From Eutrigla gurnardus (lineage: Eukaryota; Chordata; Actinopteri; Perciformes; Triglidae): a stretch of 64,000 nt of DNA. The DNA lies in contig OY741281.1 of NCBI GenBank assembly GCA_963514095.1, positions 14,784,882-14,848,881 on the forward strand, in the 5' to 3' direction. Position 1 is the first letter of the stretch, and each line of letters starts with the position of its first letter. The translations under genes and the position numbers were made by a program. Below are positions 47,012-59,288 of the stretch, piece by piece. The notes below the pieces were generated by a model. That model searched no databases. It had not been told where the DNA came from and saw only the letters and a list, made by a program, of their open reading frames with translations.

Positions 47012-50000
47012 CGCAAACCACATTGAGCCACTCAATAATCAGCTCCACCTCCTCATAAGGTATAACTTTCCAAGATATGAAGTATTTGTGAGATCTGTAA
47101 TTGCAGGGTTGAATAAATACCATCTGGTCACCACATGGCCCAATATTTCACGGAGCACAAACTTCAAGTCCTACAACATTTTTCATATCAAAGTTCCTGT
47201 CCGTCTGACGTGTTTTCTTTTTGTTAAAGAATATAATATGATATTAGTTTTCAGTGAAAGTTCAACCTCTGTACGGGGCAGTCCCAGCCCAAGAAGATAA
47301 GTGACCAGCACCAGGAAACGGGGCTCGCTCTGACTGAGATCCTGCGGGAGCTCTGCCATTCCGAGCCCAGCGCTGTCATACTTTACCTGTGACCTGATTA
47401 AATGCTATATCTGTGAACTGAAGAGTTCTCTGGTTTATCCTTGGGCTTCCAACAAAAGAACTGGGGGTTAATAGAGGTATCAGGATTTGTATCATTAAAC
47501 TGCTATTAAACAGGAGTTATGTATTTATGCATCAGCTACTTACTGTATGCTAAAAGTTACTAAATGTTTCAGGCTACTGTTGTCTGTTTGCCTCTGAGTG
47601 AGAGTTACTTCCAGTTTACACTTGAAAGGTTGAGCTTTACAAATTGCAACAATCTGGGTTGTCTGCAATGCTGCTTTGCTGCCTTTAAGGACTTCCAATT
47701 TCCTGCAACTGAACAAGGATATGACTGAAGTCCTGGTTAGTGGTCCTGATCATATTCCCAACAGTGTGACGTCAGCATAACATAAAATAAGTCAGTAAAT
47801 ACCACACTGCAGGATTTCTAAGCTTTAAAGTCAGTTGCTGAGTGGCTAAGTGAGGTTAAGGGAGTCGGGGAGGTTGACGTCAACACACCAAACACATCCA
47901 ACTTTACACCTCGTTGTGTTTATAATCATGCTCATGGGACGCATAAGTGTACACATGGCTCCAGACTAACTTTTAGTTATCGTATCACATGATTTGGTCG
48001 TACCCTTTTTTTTCACGGCATGGTATTAATCAATGACCTTGCATGCTGTACAGTTGTCTTAATTTGCATTACATTGATACAAAGTTGACAGTAACTCAAG
48101 ACTTGATATCTGCAAAATATTTCAATAAACAGTGGCTGACAAAATAGGTAATCTGTTATTGTATAATTTCCAAAGAAAATCTAACATTGATGTTATCAAA
48201 TAAAAGCAAAGCACAACAGTATATAAATGCTGTTACAACAACATGCTATTACTGTTTTTACTGCAGCACAGCCGGTTGATATAATATACCAATGATAGAT
48301 ATAATAGGCAAGGCTATTACGTAAAGTGCAGACAGGGAGAAACCAATATTACTAAAATATTATATTAAATATATTTTACTAAAATAAAATATTACTTTCA
48401 ACCACAATATCTAAGGCTGTGCTGTACTGGCGGGGCACCAAAACAACCTAATGATCGTACACTTGCACGAATGCCAGTGGCATGATGCACCGCGACGGGT
48501 CTCCTACGTCTGGAGCCCTGGTAAGTATCATCGTCTTTTGTTTGCCTCAGAGCTTATTTTCTGCAGTCATCCAAACCCCAGTCGGAAAATCCCATTAGCT
48601 TTTTGTCTGGGGAACCATGGTGAACCAATAACTTCTATATTGGCCAACAAATACACTTCATCCCTGCAGCTGTCTATTACAGCTGATAACATCTGCCAGC
48701 TAAGATTATTTCAGCAGGCAGCATAGTTGATTGCCAGCTAGAAATGAGAAGCCTGCTTTGTTCAGAATCAAAGACACATTGATTAAAATACGAATTATGA
48801 GAAGTAAATCTGCCACTGTTATTGTAAACTTTATACCAGGATGTGCACTGTGAGAATGGAAAGCTTAGCGGGCATCAAAACAAGGGCAGCGGGACAAGTT
48901 CATTTTTGATTGTTGTGTGTTGGACATAATCCTCTGAACAGAACTCCCAGAGCTGTGCACCCTGAATTACCATGGAGATATACACCACCATCATTAGATA
49001 AAAAATCCAATGTTATTTTGCTAATGCATTCATTTCACTGTGTGACATTTGCCAGGAATCACTGCTGATGAGCAGTCAGGCCAGCAGCAACTGGCTTTTC
49101 AGCATTTTTATACACAATTCAGCGCCCACGGCTAGTCTGGCACTGTCAAACATCCTTGTCCGGTCACAACATCACTCTTCTGATTACACAGAGCGGAGTT
49201 GGACTTCCAAGGCGGATTTTCTTCAAAGGTCAAGAGAGAAGGTTTTAGCTTGGGGGTGTAACTATGAGAAGTTGTGGTAAGTGATAATTCATTTTGGATG
49301 TGGCATTATAATAAAAGTGATATCTGCTGTAGTCACTTGATTAGTATGAGTTCCAAGCTGGTAAACAAATGAACAAGCCGGTAAACAACTTAATATTGCA
49401 GAGCGCTGTGTGAACTGAAGTTCTGGCTGAAAACCCCTTAATTTTAAGGCGACGCAATAGTAAAAACAAAAAACAACATTGATTTCATATGTCAAGGTAA
49501 TGGGAAATTACAGGGTTGGGGTTCAACTTAAATTTTGCTTTTCACCCATTCCAACCTGGAAGACTGTTGCAGTTTTAAACACATGCTTAATGTTGTAACT
49601 TGGTTTAGGCAAGATGTTTTCACATGATACAGTGGTCTCCTGAGTGAAAGTCCTGTATTTGTTTCACGCACCACCCTGACCACCTCCCTATGCATATTTC
49701 TACAGACAATCATCAGAAACAAAATGTAATCTGTGACAAAATAAGATTTACTGATAACATAATTCACAACGCAGTTTTGTTGTATGGAACAAAGTTTAAG
49801 AGACATGTGCAGGCACCAACCTGCCAATCAGGAGCAAGTCGGGGTTTAGCGTCTTCCTCAAGGACCCTTCCACAACGCGGACAGGAAAAGCCTGGGATTG
49901 AACCACCAACCTTGTGTGCAATGTTCCACCAATCCTGGCTGGAATAACCACTATTTCTGCCTTGTATAAATGGATGGCGAATGGCGAATGGCTGACTGGT

Positions 50001-50085
50001 GTTCGGATCAATTGGAGGGAGGCTATGATAAATACAACATGCTTAGTGTAAAAATTATTTTATTTGTATTTCTGATGTTGATGAT
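47012..50085. other. Non-coding stretch, no gene confirmed
   Basis: A frame at 48451-48726 has a good donor word (CCTG|GTAAGT at about 48521) but no recognisable family. 49800-49950 holds a SINE-like remnant with an inverted B-box-like GGGATTGAACC. The rest is unassigned. Confidence 0.4.
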
Positions 50086-50450
50086 TGTTACGGCTGTATG
50101 TTTCCCTGTGTTCTTGTCCCTCCTTCCCCTCCAGTGGCTGCAGGTGAGCCTAATCCCACAAGGAGGTGCACCTGTCCTGGGAGGAAGATCTTTAAAAGCG
50201 TCAGCACCGGCAGCAGAAGGGAGGCCTCTTGTGCAGACGCTGCCGGTCTTGCTGCCTTTTTTCATGTGCAGTTTTTGTCATGTCTTGTGGAATACCAACC
50301 ATGTGTACGTTGCATTTGGCTGTTATTAAATCCTGTGGAGTTTGATGGTTTTAAAACGTGTGTTTTTGTTATTTATTGGGGTCAATGGTGGTTTGTTGTT
50401 CACCCCAAAGGGCTCCCCAAAGGGTGGGGTGTAACAAATGGGGGCTCGTC
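50086..50450 (+). mobile_element. Orphan LTR with tRNA-Pro-like primer site
   Basis: TGTTAC...GTAACA bounded 351-bp LTR-like segment (50086-50436), with a TATTAAA-type polyadenylation word and a G-rich 3' end. Two bases later comes TGGGGGCTCGTC (50439-50450), the first 12 bases of the tRNA-Pro primer site known from gammaretroviruses and some fish LTR elements. No internal domain or second LTR follows, so it is a truncated element. Confidence 0.6.
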
Positions 50451-51374
50451 GTGTAACATGGCGAGGTTTGAAGGAGATGTACGTTTCTATTCACAGATAG
50501 TAAGGCCCCCTGAGGCTTATTTGTGATTTTGGGCTATATAAATACATAGAATTGAAATCAAAATATTTTGCTACCCGTGTAGCTAAATTAAGCAGAGCAG
50601 CTCACGTCACAGCACATCACTGATTTTACATTGAGCTAGCCACTGAAGGTATACTTAAAGGTCCCATATTATGAAAAACAAGTTTTCTCTGGTCTCTACA
50701 CCTATAAACTGGTCCTCCCTGAGCTAGTCAACTCCCAGGATGAGGACAACAAGCGACTCTCTGCAGCTGCTGGGACAACAGCGCTCCTACAAGCTGTTCA
50801 GATTCAGCTCCAGTTGTTACGTAACGAAAGGAGTCATTTGCATAAGCCGAACTCCTCTGCGTGATGATAGGAGATATCCGAGAGGGAGCGTTTCGCAACA
50901 CAGTGGGGAGAGCGCACAGTGGCGCTGGGTGATCCGGCTGGTGCTCCGTGAATAAATCCCGGTGCGGGTGAAGCTGGAGACAATCCTCCGTCTGTCTTAC
51001 GCGCTCTGGTGCGTCTTCACTGCTGCCTCCGGTCGGACGGAACCCGGGGGCACGTGTTCGACAGAGCGCCGTGCACGACAGTCCGGGTCTGGTCTCTTGC
51101 GTTTCATTTTTAATGAAAATGTGCCGGCTACGGTCCGTGTTAGCTTGTATGTGTGTGCTAAATTCACATCGGACTGCTTCAGTAACGAGGGTCAGTACAA
51201 AGCTGGCTTTGCCTCGACACTGACCCTCGTTTAAGGATCTGTCCCAACCATAACGAGATACTTCATCTGAGCCACATAGGCGAGCCATAGCTATACATCC
51301 ACGTAAACATTGGCGCATGCTGCCTCTAGCGTAAGGGGCATCGTCTCCGTGGCTCTCCAAGTAGGCGATGACAG

Positions 51375-54300
51375 CAGGGTATCCGCGGGGTCTTGAAAAG
51401 TATTAAAAGGTGATAAATCAATTTAGGGAAAATCAAGACCCTTGAAAAGTATTAAAAAGTCTAAGTCTTTGTAAAAAGTCTTGAATTTTTTTCGAATTCA
51501 AGACTCTGTTTAGCCGATGGTTTTTTCCTCTTATACTGTAAGGCCTCAGCCGAAAAATGACACGAGAGATGGTTATTGAATCGGGACATCGCACTCGTTT
51601 ATTTTCCTTCACAGTCCTCACAACAATGCAAAAAAAAAATTCCTGGCGTTCAAGCGGGGACGGGTCTCGAGCGGGCTCAGATCGCGAATTGCGCGAGTCG
51701 TTGGACCTTCAATTTAAAGGACGGCTAGCTGCGACCAGTGCGCTATAAGTTACTTATCTCTCTAAAATGGGTCAGTGTAAATTCGCGGGATCGTGGCTCG
51801 AACATGAGCAGTACAAGCCCTGGCTGAAGCCCGTTTCTGGGAATGACCGGGAGGCGTACTGTTCCTTCTGCAAGAAGAAGATTAGTGTTACCTCGATGGG
51901 GATTAATGCGCTCCGGTCCCACATGCTAGGAGCGAGCCACAAATCCGCTGCGGCACGCAGACAGCAGGTGTCAATCGAATATTGGGCAACACCGTCCTCG
52001 GTTACTGTTGTCACACCACCAACAACGATTGCGACAGCTGAAGCAGGTAACGTTACTGCCAGCGTAGCTAACGTCCTCCCAGTTGCCGCCGCTTCAACCT
52101 GCAAAGACCTCAGAGTGACGCTGGGAGCAACACCTACGCTGCGCGCAGAAGTGTTGTGGTGTCTTGACACCGCAGCAAAACACCACTCGTTATCGTCAAA
52201 TGAAGGCATTTCAGGAATTTTCCAAGAAATGTTCCCTGATTCGGACATCGCCAAAACGTTCACCTGCGGCAAAGACAAAACCGGGTACATCACAAAATTC
52301 GGACTAGCACCTTACTTCAAGCAACAGCTTGTTGATGGTGTCAACAAAGCTGGGCAGTTTGTGCTGATGTTCGATGAGAGCCTCAATCACTCCACAAAGA
52401 CCAAACAGTTCGATGTCCACGTTCGATACTGGGAGGATGACAGAGTCCAATCCAGGTATCTTGGATCTCAATTCTTGGGACATGGCAGAGCCCATGACTT
52501 GTTGCATCACATCAAAGTAAGTGTATCTCCGAGCATTTTTTGTATTGATAATTAAATGTTGTGTGGGTGTGGTTGGTTGCTGGGGTAAAGATTTTACCAA
52601 TTTTCTTCGATTTAGAATTGCTTTTAAGTTACAATTTAGCATGTCAGCAAATTTTTCCGCTCTTTGGGAGTGCAGTTGTCTAATTATGCAATTAACATTG
52701 GCTTGAATGGCTTGAAAGTAGCCAGAGTAACATGAGTCATGACCTGGATGTAAAATATTCACACATTCATTGTTCAATAGGTCTTGTGTACAACAAACAA
52801 ATTTCACAATAATTGTTCAGTACCCTTGTAATTTGTTTGAGCAAAATCTAGGTTTATATTGTACTTTCGTTCAGGCAATTAGAGCAACACAAAATAACGG
52901 TTTCTACAATAATTTTATTTAAAATAACTAATTTTGATTTAATAATAAGTTAGAAGTCTGGGCAATAGTTGTACTTTACTGTCTGAATGCCAGTGTATTT
53001 CAAGAATAAACGTTCAAGGATTATTGTCATTAATAAACTTACTGCCTTGTCAATCCACAGGAATGTGTTGCAAAACTGAATATGAGGCACCTTATGTCCA
53101 TCAGCATGGATGGCCCCAATGTCAACTTTAAGTTGGTGGAACTTCTCCAAAAAGAACATGGAGAGCTCTATGGAGGTGCTCAGCTTGTCCTGGTTGGAAG
53201 CTGTGGTCTTCACACCCTCCACAACGCAGTGAAGGCAGGCTTCACCATGTGGCATCTGGAAAAGCTCCTGAGAGCAATGCACTTCCTCTTCCACAATGTT
53301 CCTGCAAGAAGAGAGGACTTCACTAGCCTGACTCGGTCCTCCAGCTTCCCACTACCATTCTGTGGCCACAGATGGGTGGAAAATGTCCCTGTGGCAGAGA
53401 GAGCAGTTGAGGTTTGGCCAATGCTACAGTTGTATGTGGATGCTGTCAGGAAGAAGAAGGTCCCAAACCCTGCCACTGCCTCGTATGACACCATTGAGGC
53501 AGCACAAGGGGATCTATTCATCATTCCCAAGCTGCATTTCTTCCTGGCGATTTCCAGGACCTTCAACCCCTTCCTGACAAAATACCAAACCGATGAGCCA
53601 GTCCTGCCCTTCTTGGCCAACGACTTGGCTGAGCTGTTGAAGGTACTAATACAGTAATTTAACTGAATTGGATTAATCTATATTAAAAGGAACACTCTGC
53701 CAATTTTCATTACAAAATCAGTAGTATATCCAAAGAGTGTAAACTGTTTTGCAGACATTCTTTTAGTTTTTGTCATTGAGAGTTACGTTTTGTAACAGTG
53801 ATTTCGTACCTGCACAAATTAGATCACTGGTCAACAACTTAAAATCAACTCTCAATAACTGGCATACGTAATGAATGACTGCATAACTCTTCACAGTATT
53901 TGTATATAAGATTTTATAATGATACAAAGCAGAACATTTCTTTAATTGTTCTGCCACTCATTACATGCAATTTTTTTTAAGAGTCTACTGAAGCGGTTTG
54001 TGAAGAGGGAACTCCTACAGGATGTCTCGCCCCTTAAGCTGACCAAAGTCGATGCAGCTGATAAGGCAAACTGGGTCTCAACTTTGAATTCTGACATAGG
54101 CCTCGGTGCAGAATGCGCCATCAAGGTAATTTTTATTTATATTCATTTTCAGGGTTGCATGTATGCCCCCCCCCCCCCGGGGTAGTTTCAAATAAGTATC
54201 CACTTAAAGTCTTTAAGTTCAATGAGTGTATATCCAGTATAAAAAGCTAATCGTCTGCACCATTTACGCTCTGTTCCTTAAATAAATCAGGCACTTCAGA

Positions 54301-56177
54301 GCAAGCCAGGAAGCAAGGTCAGTGAGCTTTCTGTGCTCACCTTCAGGAGAGAATGTATGCAGGGCCTGGCTAACATGGTAAAGAAAGTGCAGGAGAAAAG
54401 CCCCCTGAAATTCCCAGTGGTCAGGAACATCGCCTGCTTGGATCCCACAAAGATGATCACAGATCCAGAGTGGTGCATTAGAAAGATGAAAAATATAGTC
54501 CAAACATTCCTGCAGGACAAGCAGTTGGCTGGAGGCATTTCAGCTGGTACGAAAAATATGATCTGTGAACAATAGAAGTTGATACGTAACTGTATTTCCT
54601 ATAATATTGTCCCAGGCTTTTATTTACCTAAACGACTGAGGGAAGCAGTCCTTTATTCAAAGCAGGGTCAAAGAGACATGCCTTTATTTATAATTCCCTG
54701 TGTTTGATAAGTAGATTTGCTTATATTTTAGTACCACACGAGGCTAACAGGCATCAGGAGTTACCAGTATCCACTGTTGTTTTTCGCCCCCACTTGGCCT
54801 GTACTTAGGACCAGCCTTTATTTGTTTTTGTCGACCACGTCCCCGGCCATTATTTGAGGAAATATGATATTCTAAATTACCAAGGCTGTATGTTCATTGT
54901 CTCAATGTGCATGACCTTTTAATTTGCATGTATTGTTTCGTAAACATTGTGAAACTGAAATAACTCTTTCTGAAGAAATCTACAATACACTATTTACCTT
55001 TTTATGTGCACAGATGCTGTGAGAAATGTATTTGTCAAATAAATGATGAAGCAGTTTACCGGAATGAAATTTAATGACCTATGAATAATAACTTTTTTTA
55101 CTTCTCTCTTTTCCCTGTCAATTCTGTAGGTGATGTGATCGTCCAACAGTTCGAGAGCTTTCTTTCTGTTGAGGGTAGAGATGAGAGATTCCTCTCCTTT
55201 CAGCCACTGAAGCAGCGAGTTGATGTGTTCCTGCACTCAGTAGTTAAGTCCTACCCGGAGCTTTTAATTTTCTCTCAGAGCCTGCTACTTTTGTCCCATG
55301 GACAAGCCACGGTAGAGAGAGGATTCTCAATAAACAAGCATGTTGAAACCTGCAACATCCAAGAAGAGTCGATGGAAGCTCTGCGCTTGATCTGTGACAA
55401 GGTCAGTGTCTGTGGGGGGGTTCTGCAGGTACCTATCACAAAGGAACTCCTGGCTTCTGCAGCCTCCGCAAGGTCCAAATATAGGAATCACCTGGAACAA
55501 GAACGGAAGAAGAGAGAGACTGCCACGCAGGGACTCAAGAGGAAAGCAGTCGTGGATGAGCTGGAAGAGCTGAAAAATAAAAAGAAAGTCCTAACAGAGG
55601 TTTGCGAAGCCCTGCAAAAGGATGCGGATCAGCTGGCAGAGAAGGCAGAGGGAAAGTCTGGATCGCTAATGGCTCAGCTGATTACAAAGTCAAACACCCT
55701 CAGGAGAAGGCACAAGGAAAAACACACTGAGCTGGTTGAAACTGAAAAGTTGTTGGGAAACAAAGCAACTGAATTGAGGCACATGCCTTGAATCCTATTT
55801 GTAAGGAGTGAGCACTCCCACAGCTCAGTTCAATGTTTAATGTTCAATTCAATGTTCAATTTTCAATGTTCAGTTCAATGGTCAATGTTTACACATCTGA
55901 GTTCTATAAATAAATGGTGCCTTTTGGCTTAGTACCTCAATTTATTCTTTTGAGCTTTATTCCCTCCCGTCCTATCTGAATTCTGTTGTGTTGATACAGT
56001 GCTACATAGAAGTTCTGGCAAACTTCATTTAATTTTGCAATCTCAAACTGAATTGTGTCGCTGATGTAACAGGTTACAGCTCCTAGTGGCGCTGGGGTCT
56101 TGAAAAATATTAGAAGGGTCTTGAAAAAGGTCTTGAAAAGTATTGAATTTAATCTCAGGATTGCTGCATAAACCCTG
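51375..56177 (+). mobile_element. hAT-like autonomous transposon, complete
   Basis: 4803 bp with ends CAGGGTATCCGC and inverted CAGGGTTTATGC, flanked by GACAG on both sides (51370-51374 and 56178-56182). Subterminal copies of GTCTTGAAAAGTATT occur at both ends. It contains a five-exon transposase gene with no stop or frameshift. It is nested inside the TTAA-flanked transposon; removing it and one GACAG rejoins that element. The 5-bp duplication differs from the usual 8 bp of hAT. Confidence 0.85.
51767..55791 (+). CDS. hAT-like transposase, five exons, about 797 residues
   Basis: Transposase predicted to bind the element ends and catalyse excision and insertion. Exons: 51767-52516, 53061-53642, 53982-54125, 54291-54546, 55130-55791. 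All introns are GT-AG and phases agree (0, 0, 0, 1). The amino-terminus has a BED-like zinc finger, C32-x2-C35-x16-H52-x5-H58. The catalytic RNase H-like fold is suggested by MFDES (first Asp), ISMDGPN (second Asp), CGLHTLHN, GHRWVEN and, near the end, HGQATVERGFS of the dimerisation block. A Lys/Glu-rich coiled coil of about 100 residues follows (LEELKNKKKVLTEVCEALQ), unusual after a hAT dimerisation domain. AATAAA lies at 55909-55914. The ATG at 51767 is the first in frame ahead of the zinc finger. It could be a young active copy or a captured gene; the matching TIRs favour a transposon. Confidence 0.88.
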
Positions 56178-56375
56178 GACAGACGGAGCTCATTAGCATT
56201 TAAAGGTGCAGGCACAGAAACAGCCTGTTCACAGCAGAGCTCATTTGAGCAACTTTTAGACAGCTGAAATTCGGACTACGGATGGGTTTGGGGCAATGCA
56301 TATCAAAAACAGTGTTGTTGGACCTCTGACAGCTGTGTGAAATTGATGAAAAACAGTATAATATGGGATCTTTAA

Positions 56376-58689
56376 TGTCAAGACTGTACTAAGGGAACAC
56401 ACACATCACCATGTAGGGTGTTGGTTTTATGATTTTATGTTTATACATGCATATTTTTATCTTGGGCAGTGGGCAGTGCATTTTATTCATTTTATTTTAT
56501 TGTATTACCATTAGACTGGCGTCCTGTCCAGGGTGTACCCTGCCTTCGCCCAATGATAGCTGGGATCGGCTCCAGCCCCCCCGTGACCCTGAATACAGGA
56601 TAAGCGGTAGACAATGGATGGATGGATGGATGTATTACTATTATCTTTCTATTATGTACTTCATCGTTTTATTGTGTTTCTATTGTGTTTCTATTGTGTC
56701 CTCTATTTATTGTGTTTTATCTTGTTGTGCAGCACTTTCGAAAACTTGTGTTTGTTAAAATTGTGCTGTATAAATAAAGTGGATTGGATTGGCTAAGCCC
56801 TAAGTACAGCAGCAGGTTCGAGTCCGATCCGAGGCCCTACACTGTGCTTTACTCCCCTCGCTCTCCTCCTTTCACTCTCACACTGTCCTCTCCATCAATA
56901 AAAGGAAATCGCCCAAAAAGAATAATACTTCAAAAAACACATACTTTTGCTTTTCAAAGATTTCAACAGTGAAAAAAATAAATGATCCCTACAGAGATAG
57001 AGATTTTTGTGAAATAATAAATTTGTTTTTGTTTTCTTCATTCAAATTCTAAGGAAACAAAATTGAATTCACTAAAACCACCTTGCGTCATCTTTCCACT
57101 TTTGTTTTAACAAACACCAACTGGCTTGCTAATGAATGGAGCCATTATTCACTGCCTAAGGTGTTAGTTTTATATTTTATGAGTGAGGACTGAGTGGAGA
57201 CGGCATCTCTCTTTCCTCTGAATGCAAACTGGCGAGGGTCCAAGCTAGCTGGGATGTTGTCTATGATGTGCTAGAGAACCATTTCCTCAAAGCACTTCAT
57301 AATTTACACTGCAGATTTTGTTTAGGGACAGTGGCTGTCTCAGGTGGGAACACTGTCCTGCTGTGAAAGTGATGTGTTTGAAATGTCAGTAGTGGGGCTT
57401 CCAACTCTGGTCACCATGGCAGTGTGAGTAGAGTTTTTTGGATGAGTTATCAGCCTGGCCGGGTTTCAATTCAAACGAGGTGCACACAGATGCTAATGTT
57501 AACACCCTTGTGTTTTTTTCAATCACTACGAAAAATCTTAGAGGAAAGATTGGCAGATCTGCAGAGGGAATTAACAGCTATAATTTACTGAAAGTAATAA
57601 CACAAATTCAAATTTAGAGAGTATACAATTTACACAAATAATTGGAAAATACAATTTATAACAAAGAAAACCCCAAAACCAAAGTTGACAAGAATAAAAT
57701 AAAGAAAACTTCTGAGAGTTTTGAAACCCTTCAGTGGGAACTCTATTACCCCAGGCCTCCAGTGCACCATATCCAGTGTGAGTGGACTGGCCATCTGGCA
57801 TACAGGCATTATCACAGTGGGCTGATGCTATGGCCAGTCAGCAGGAGGATTTCTTTCTTTCTTTTTTTTGGCCACAGAATTGGCTGGCCAGCCCTGCATT
57901 GGCGCTCATCGGCACATCCCATTGTTTTATACAGTTGTCATTCAATCATGTGCTGCGAATCACTTAATTGCTGGCTGGGCTGGTTGACACTGGATTTGGC
58001 AAAGCTAATGAGCCAGGTGAGATGGAAAAGCTACCGCCGAAAAAAACATCCCAGTGGTAATGAGAAGCAGCAAATTCAAAAATTGTAATCAATTAAGTAG
58101 GGGTTGCCAAATGTGCCAAAGTACCAAATTTATTTGGTGCAGGGGCTGCGGATGTAGACTGAATTTATACATGAGCTCTGCTGTGATGCATTTCCCCCCA
58201 AAACGTTTCAACAGGTAGGTCTCTGAATTCCCCTAAACATGTCTTTGAGTTTTTAAACCGAATGGTATTGAACCAAAAATGCATGGGGTGATTTTTTTGT
58301 CCCCGTCCACCCTTGCCCATATTTACACTTTGTTTTGTTGTTTTTATTATCTGTAATATTATCTGTACTCCTGTATCTGTATCTAATCTAGTGCAACGAG
58401 TTTCCACAAAAAATTTGACATAGCCATCTGGTAAAAGTATTTAAGGTCACAGTTCTTGGTAAAAGTATTTAGTGGTAAAAGTATTTAAGGTCACATTCTT
58501 TCCAGTATTACATAACAAATTTAGATTTTACAGAAATTAAAATGTTCCATCTCTTGAAAGTAAGGACATATCTTGGGTATTCCCAAAGAGGATATGACTT
58601 TGCAGGCCCTGATGGGAAAAAAATGTAAATTTCAAAATTAAAAAATTAAATAAAAATAAAAACAAGAATATCAAGGAATAGAAAATACA
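56376..58689. other. SINE fragments and unassigned DNA
   Basis: Apart from the truncated SINE at 56514-56630, 56803-56935 holds another SINE-like 3' part (GGTTCGAGTCC, CACTCTCACACTGTCCTC, then AATAAAAGG) similar to 44722-44830. The rest is AT-rich without recognisable genes. Confidence 0.5.
56514..56630 (+). mobile_element. SINE, 5'-truncated, with target duplication
   Basis: The last 117 bp of the GATG-tailed SINE (CCTGTCCAGGGTGTACCC to GATGGATGGATGGA). It is flanked by 13-bp repeats differing at one base, TGTATTACCATTA (56501-56513) and TGTATTACTATTA (56631-56643). The truncated copy with its own duplication shows LINE-type target-primed insertion. Confidence 0.85.
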
Positions 58690-59288
58690 GCACAGAATAA
58701 GAAGTTCATAGATAGTTGTTTACTGAAAGGCAGCAGCAAACAGAAAAGTCTTCAGTTTTGATTTAAAACAGCTGAGATTTGCAGCATACCTGCAGCTTTC
58801 TGGAAGTTGGTTCCAGATATGTGGTGCGTAGAAACTGAAGGCTGCCTCTCCATGTTTGGTTCTGACTCTGGGGACACAGAGCAGACCTGTCCCAGACGAT
58901 CTGAGAGGTCTGGATGTTCGTAGCTAAGCAGAAGTGATCAGAAATGTATTTTGGTCCTGAACCATTCAGTGCTTTGTAAACCAGCAGTAGTATTTGAAAG
59001 TAAATTCTTTGACAGACAGGAAGCCAGTGTAAAGATCTGAGAACCGGAGTAATGTGATCCACTTTTTTGGTCTTAGTGAGGACTCAAGCAGCAGCGTTCT
59101 GAATTAACTGCAGCTGTCTGATCGACTTTTTAGGGAGACCTGTTACAGTAGTTGAGCCTGCTGAAGATAAAAGCATGGACACATTTTTCCAAATCCTGCT
59201 GAGTCACAAGTCCTTTAATAATCGATATATTCTTTCGGTGATAGTAGGCTGTCTTTGCAACTGATATAATGTGGCTGTTGAAGTTCAG

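Larger units (their letters stand above)
50659..56371. mobile_element. TTAA-flanked TIR transposon hosting a nested hAT
   Basis: Ends AGGTCCCATATTAT and ATAATATGGGATCT are inverted repeats with one mismatch, flanked by TTAA (50655-50658 and 56372-56375), the target specificity of piggyBac or Kolobok elements. Without the nested insertion the body is about 0.9 kb. The long minus-strand frame at 50728-51360 lies inside it and resembles no transposase. Confidence 0.75.

Noticed and set aside
50728..51360. 210-codon minus-strand frame
   Set aside because: It lies within the TTAA-flanked non-autonomous transposon, has no transposase motif and no recognisable domain. It probably reflects G+C-rich composition.
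52304..52807. Minus-strand frame of 167 codons, with others at 51772-52293 and 53210-53620
   Set aside because: These are antisense to the exons of the hAT-like transposase, whose splice and motif evidence is far stronger.
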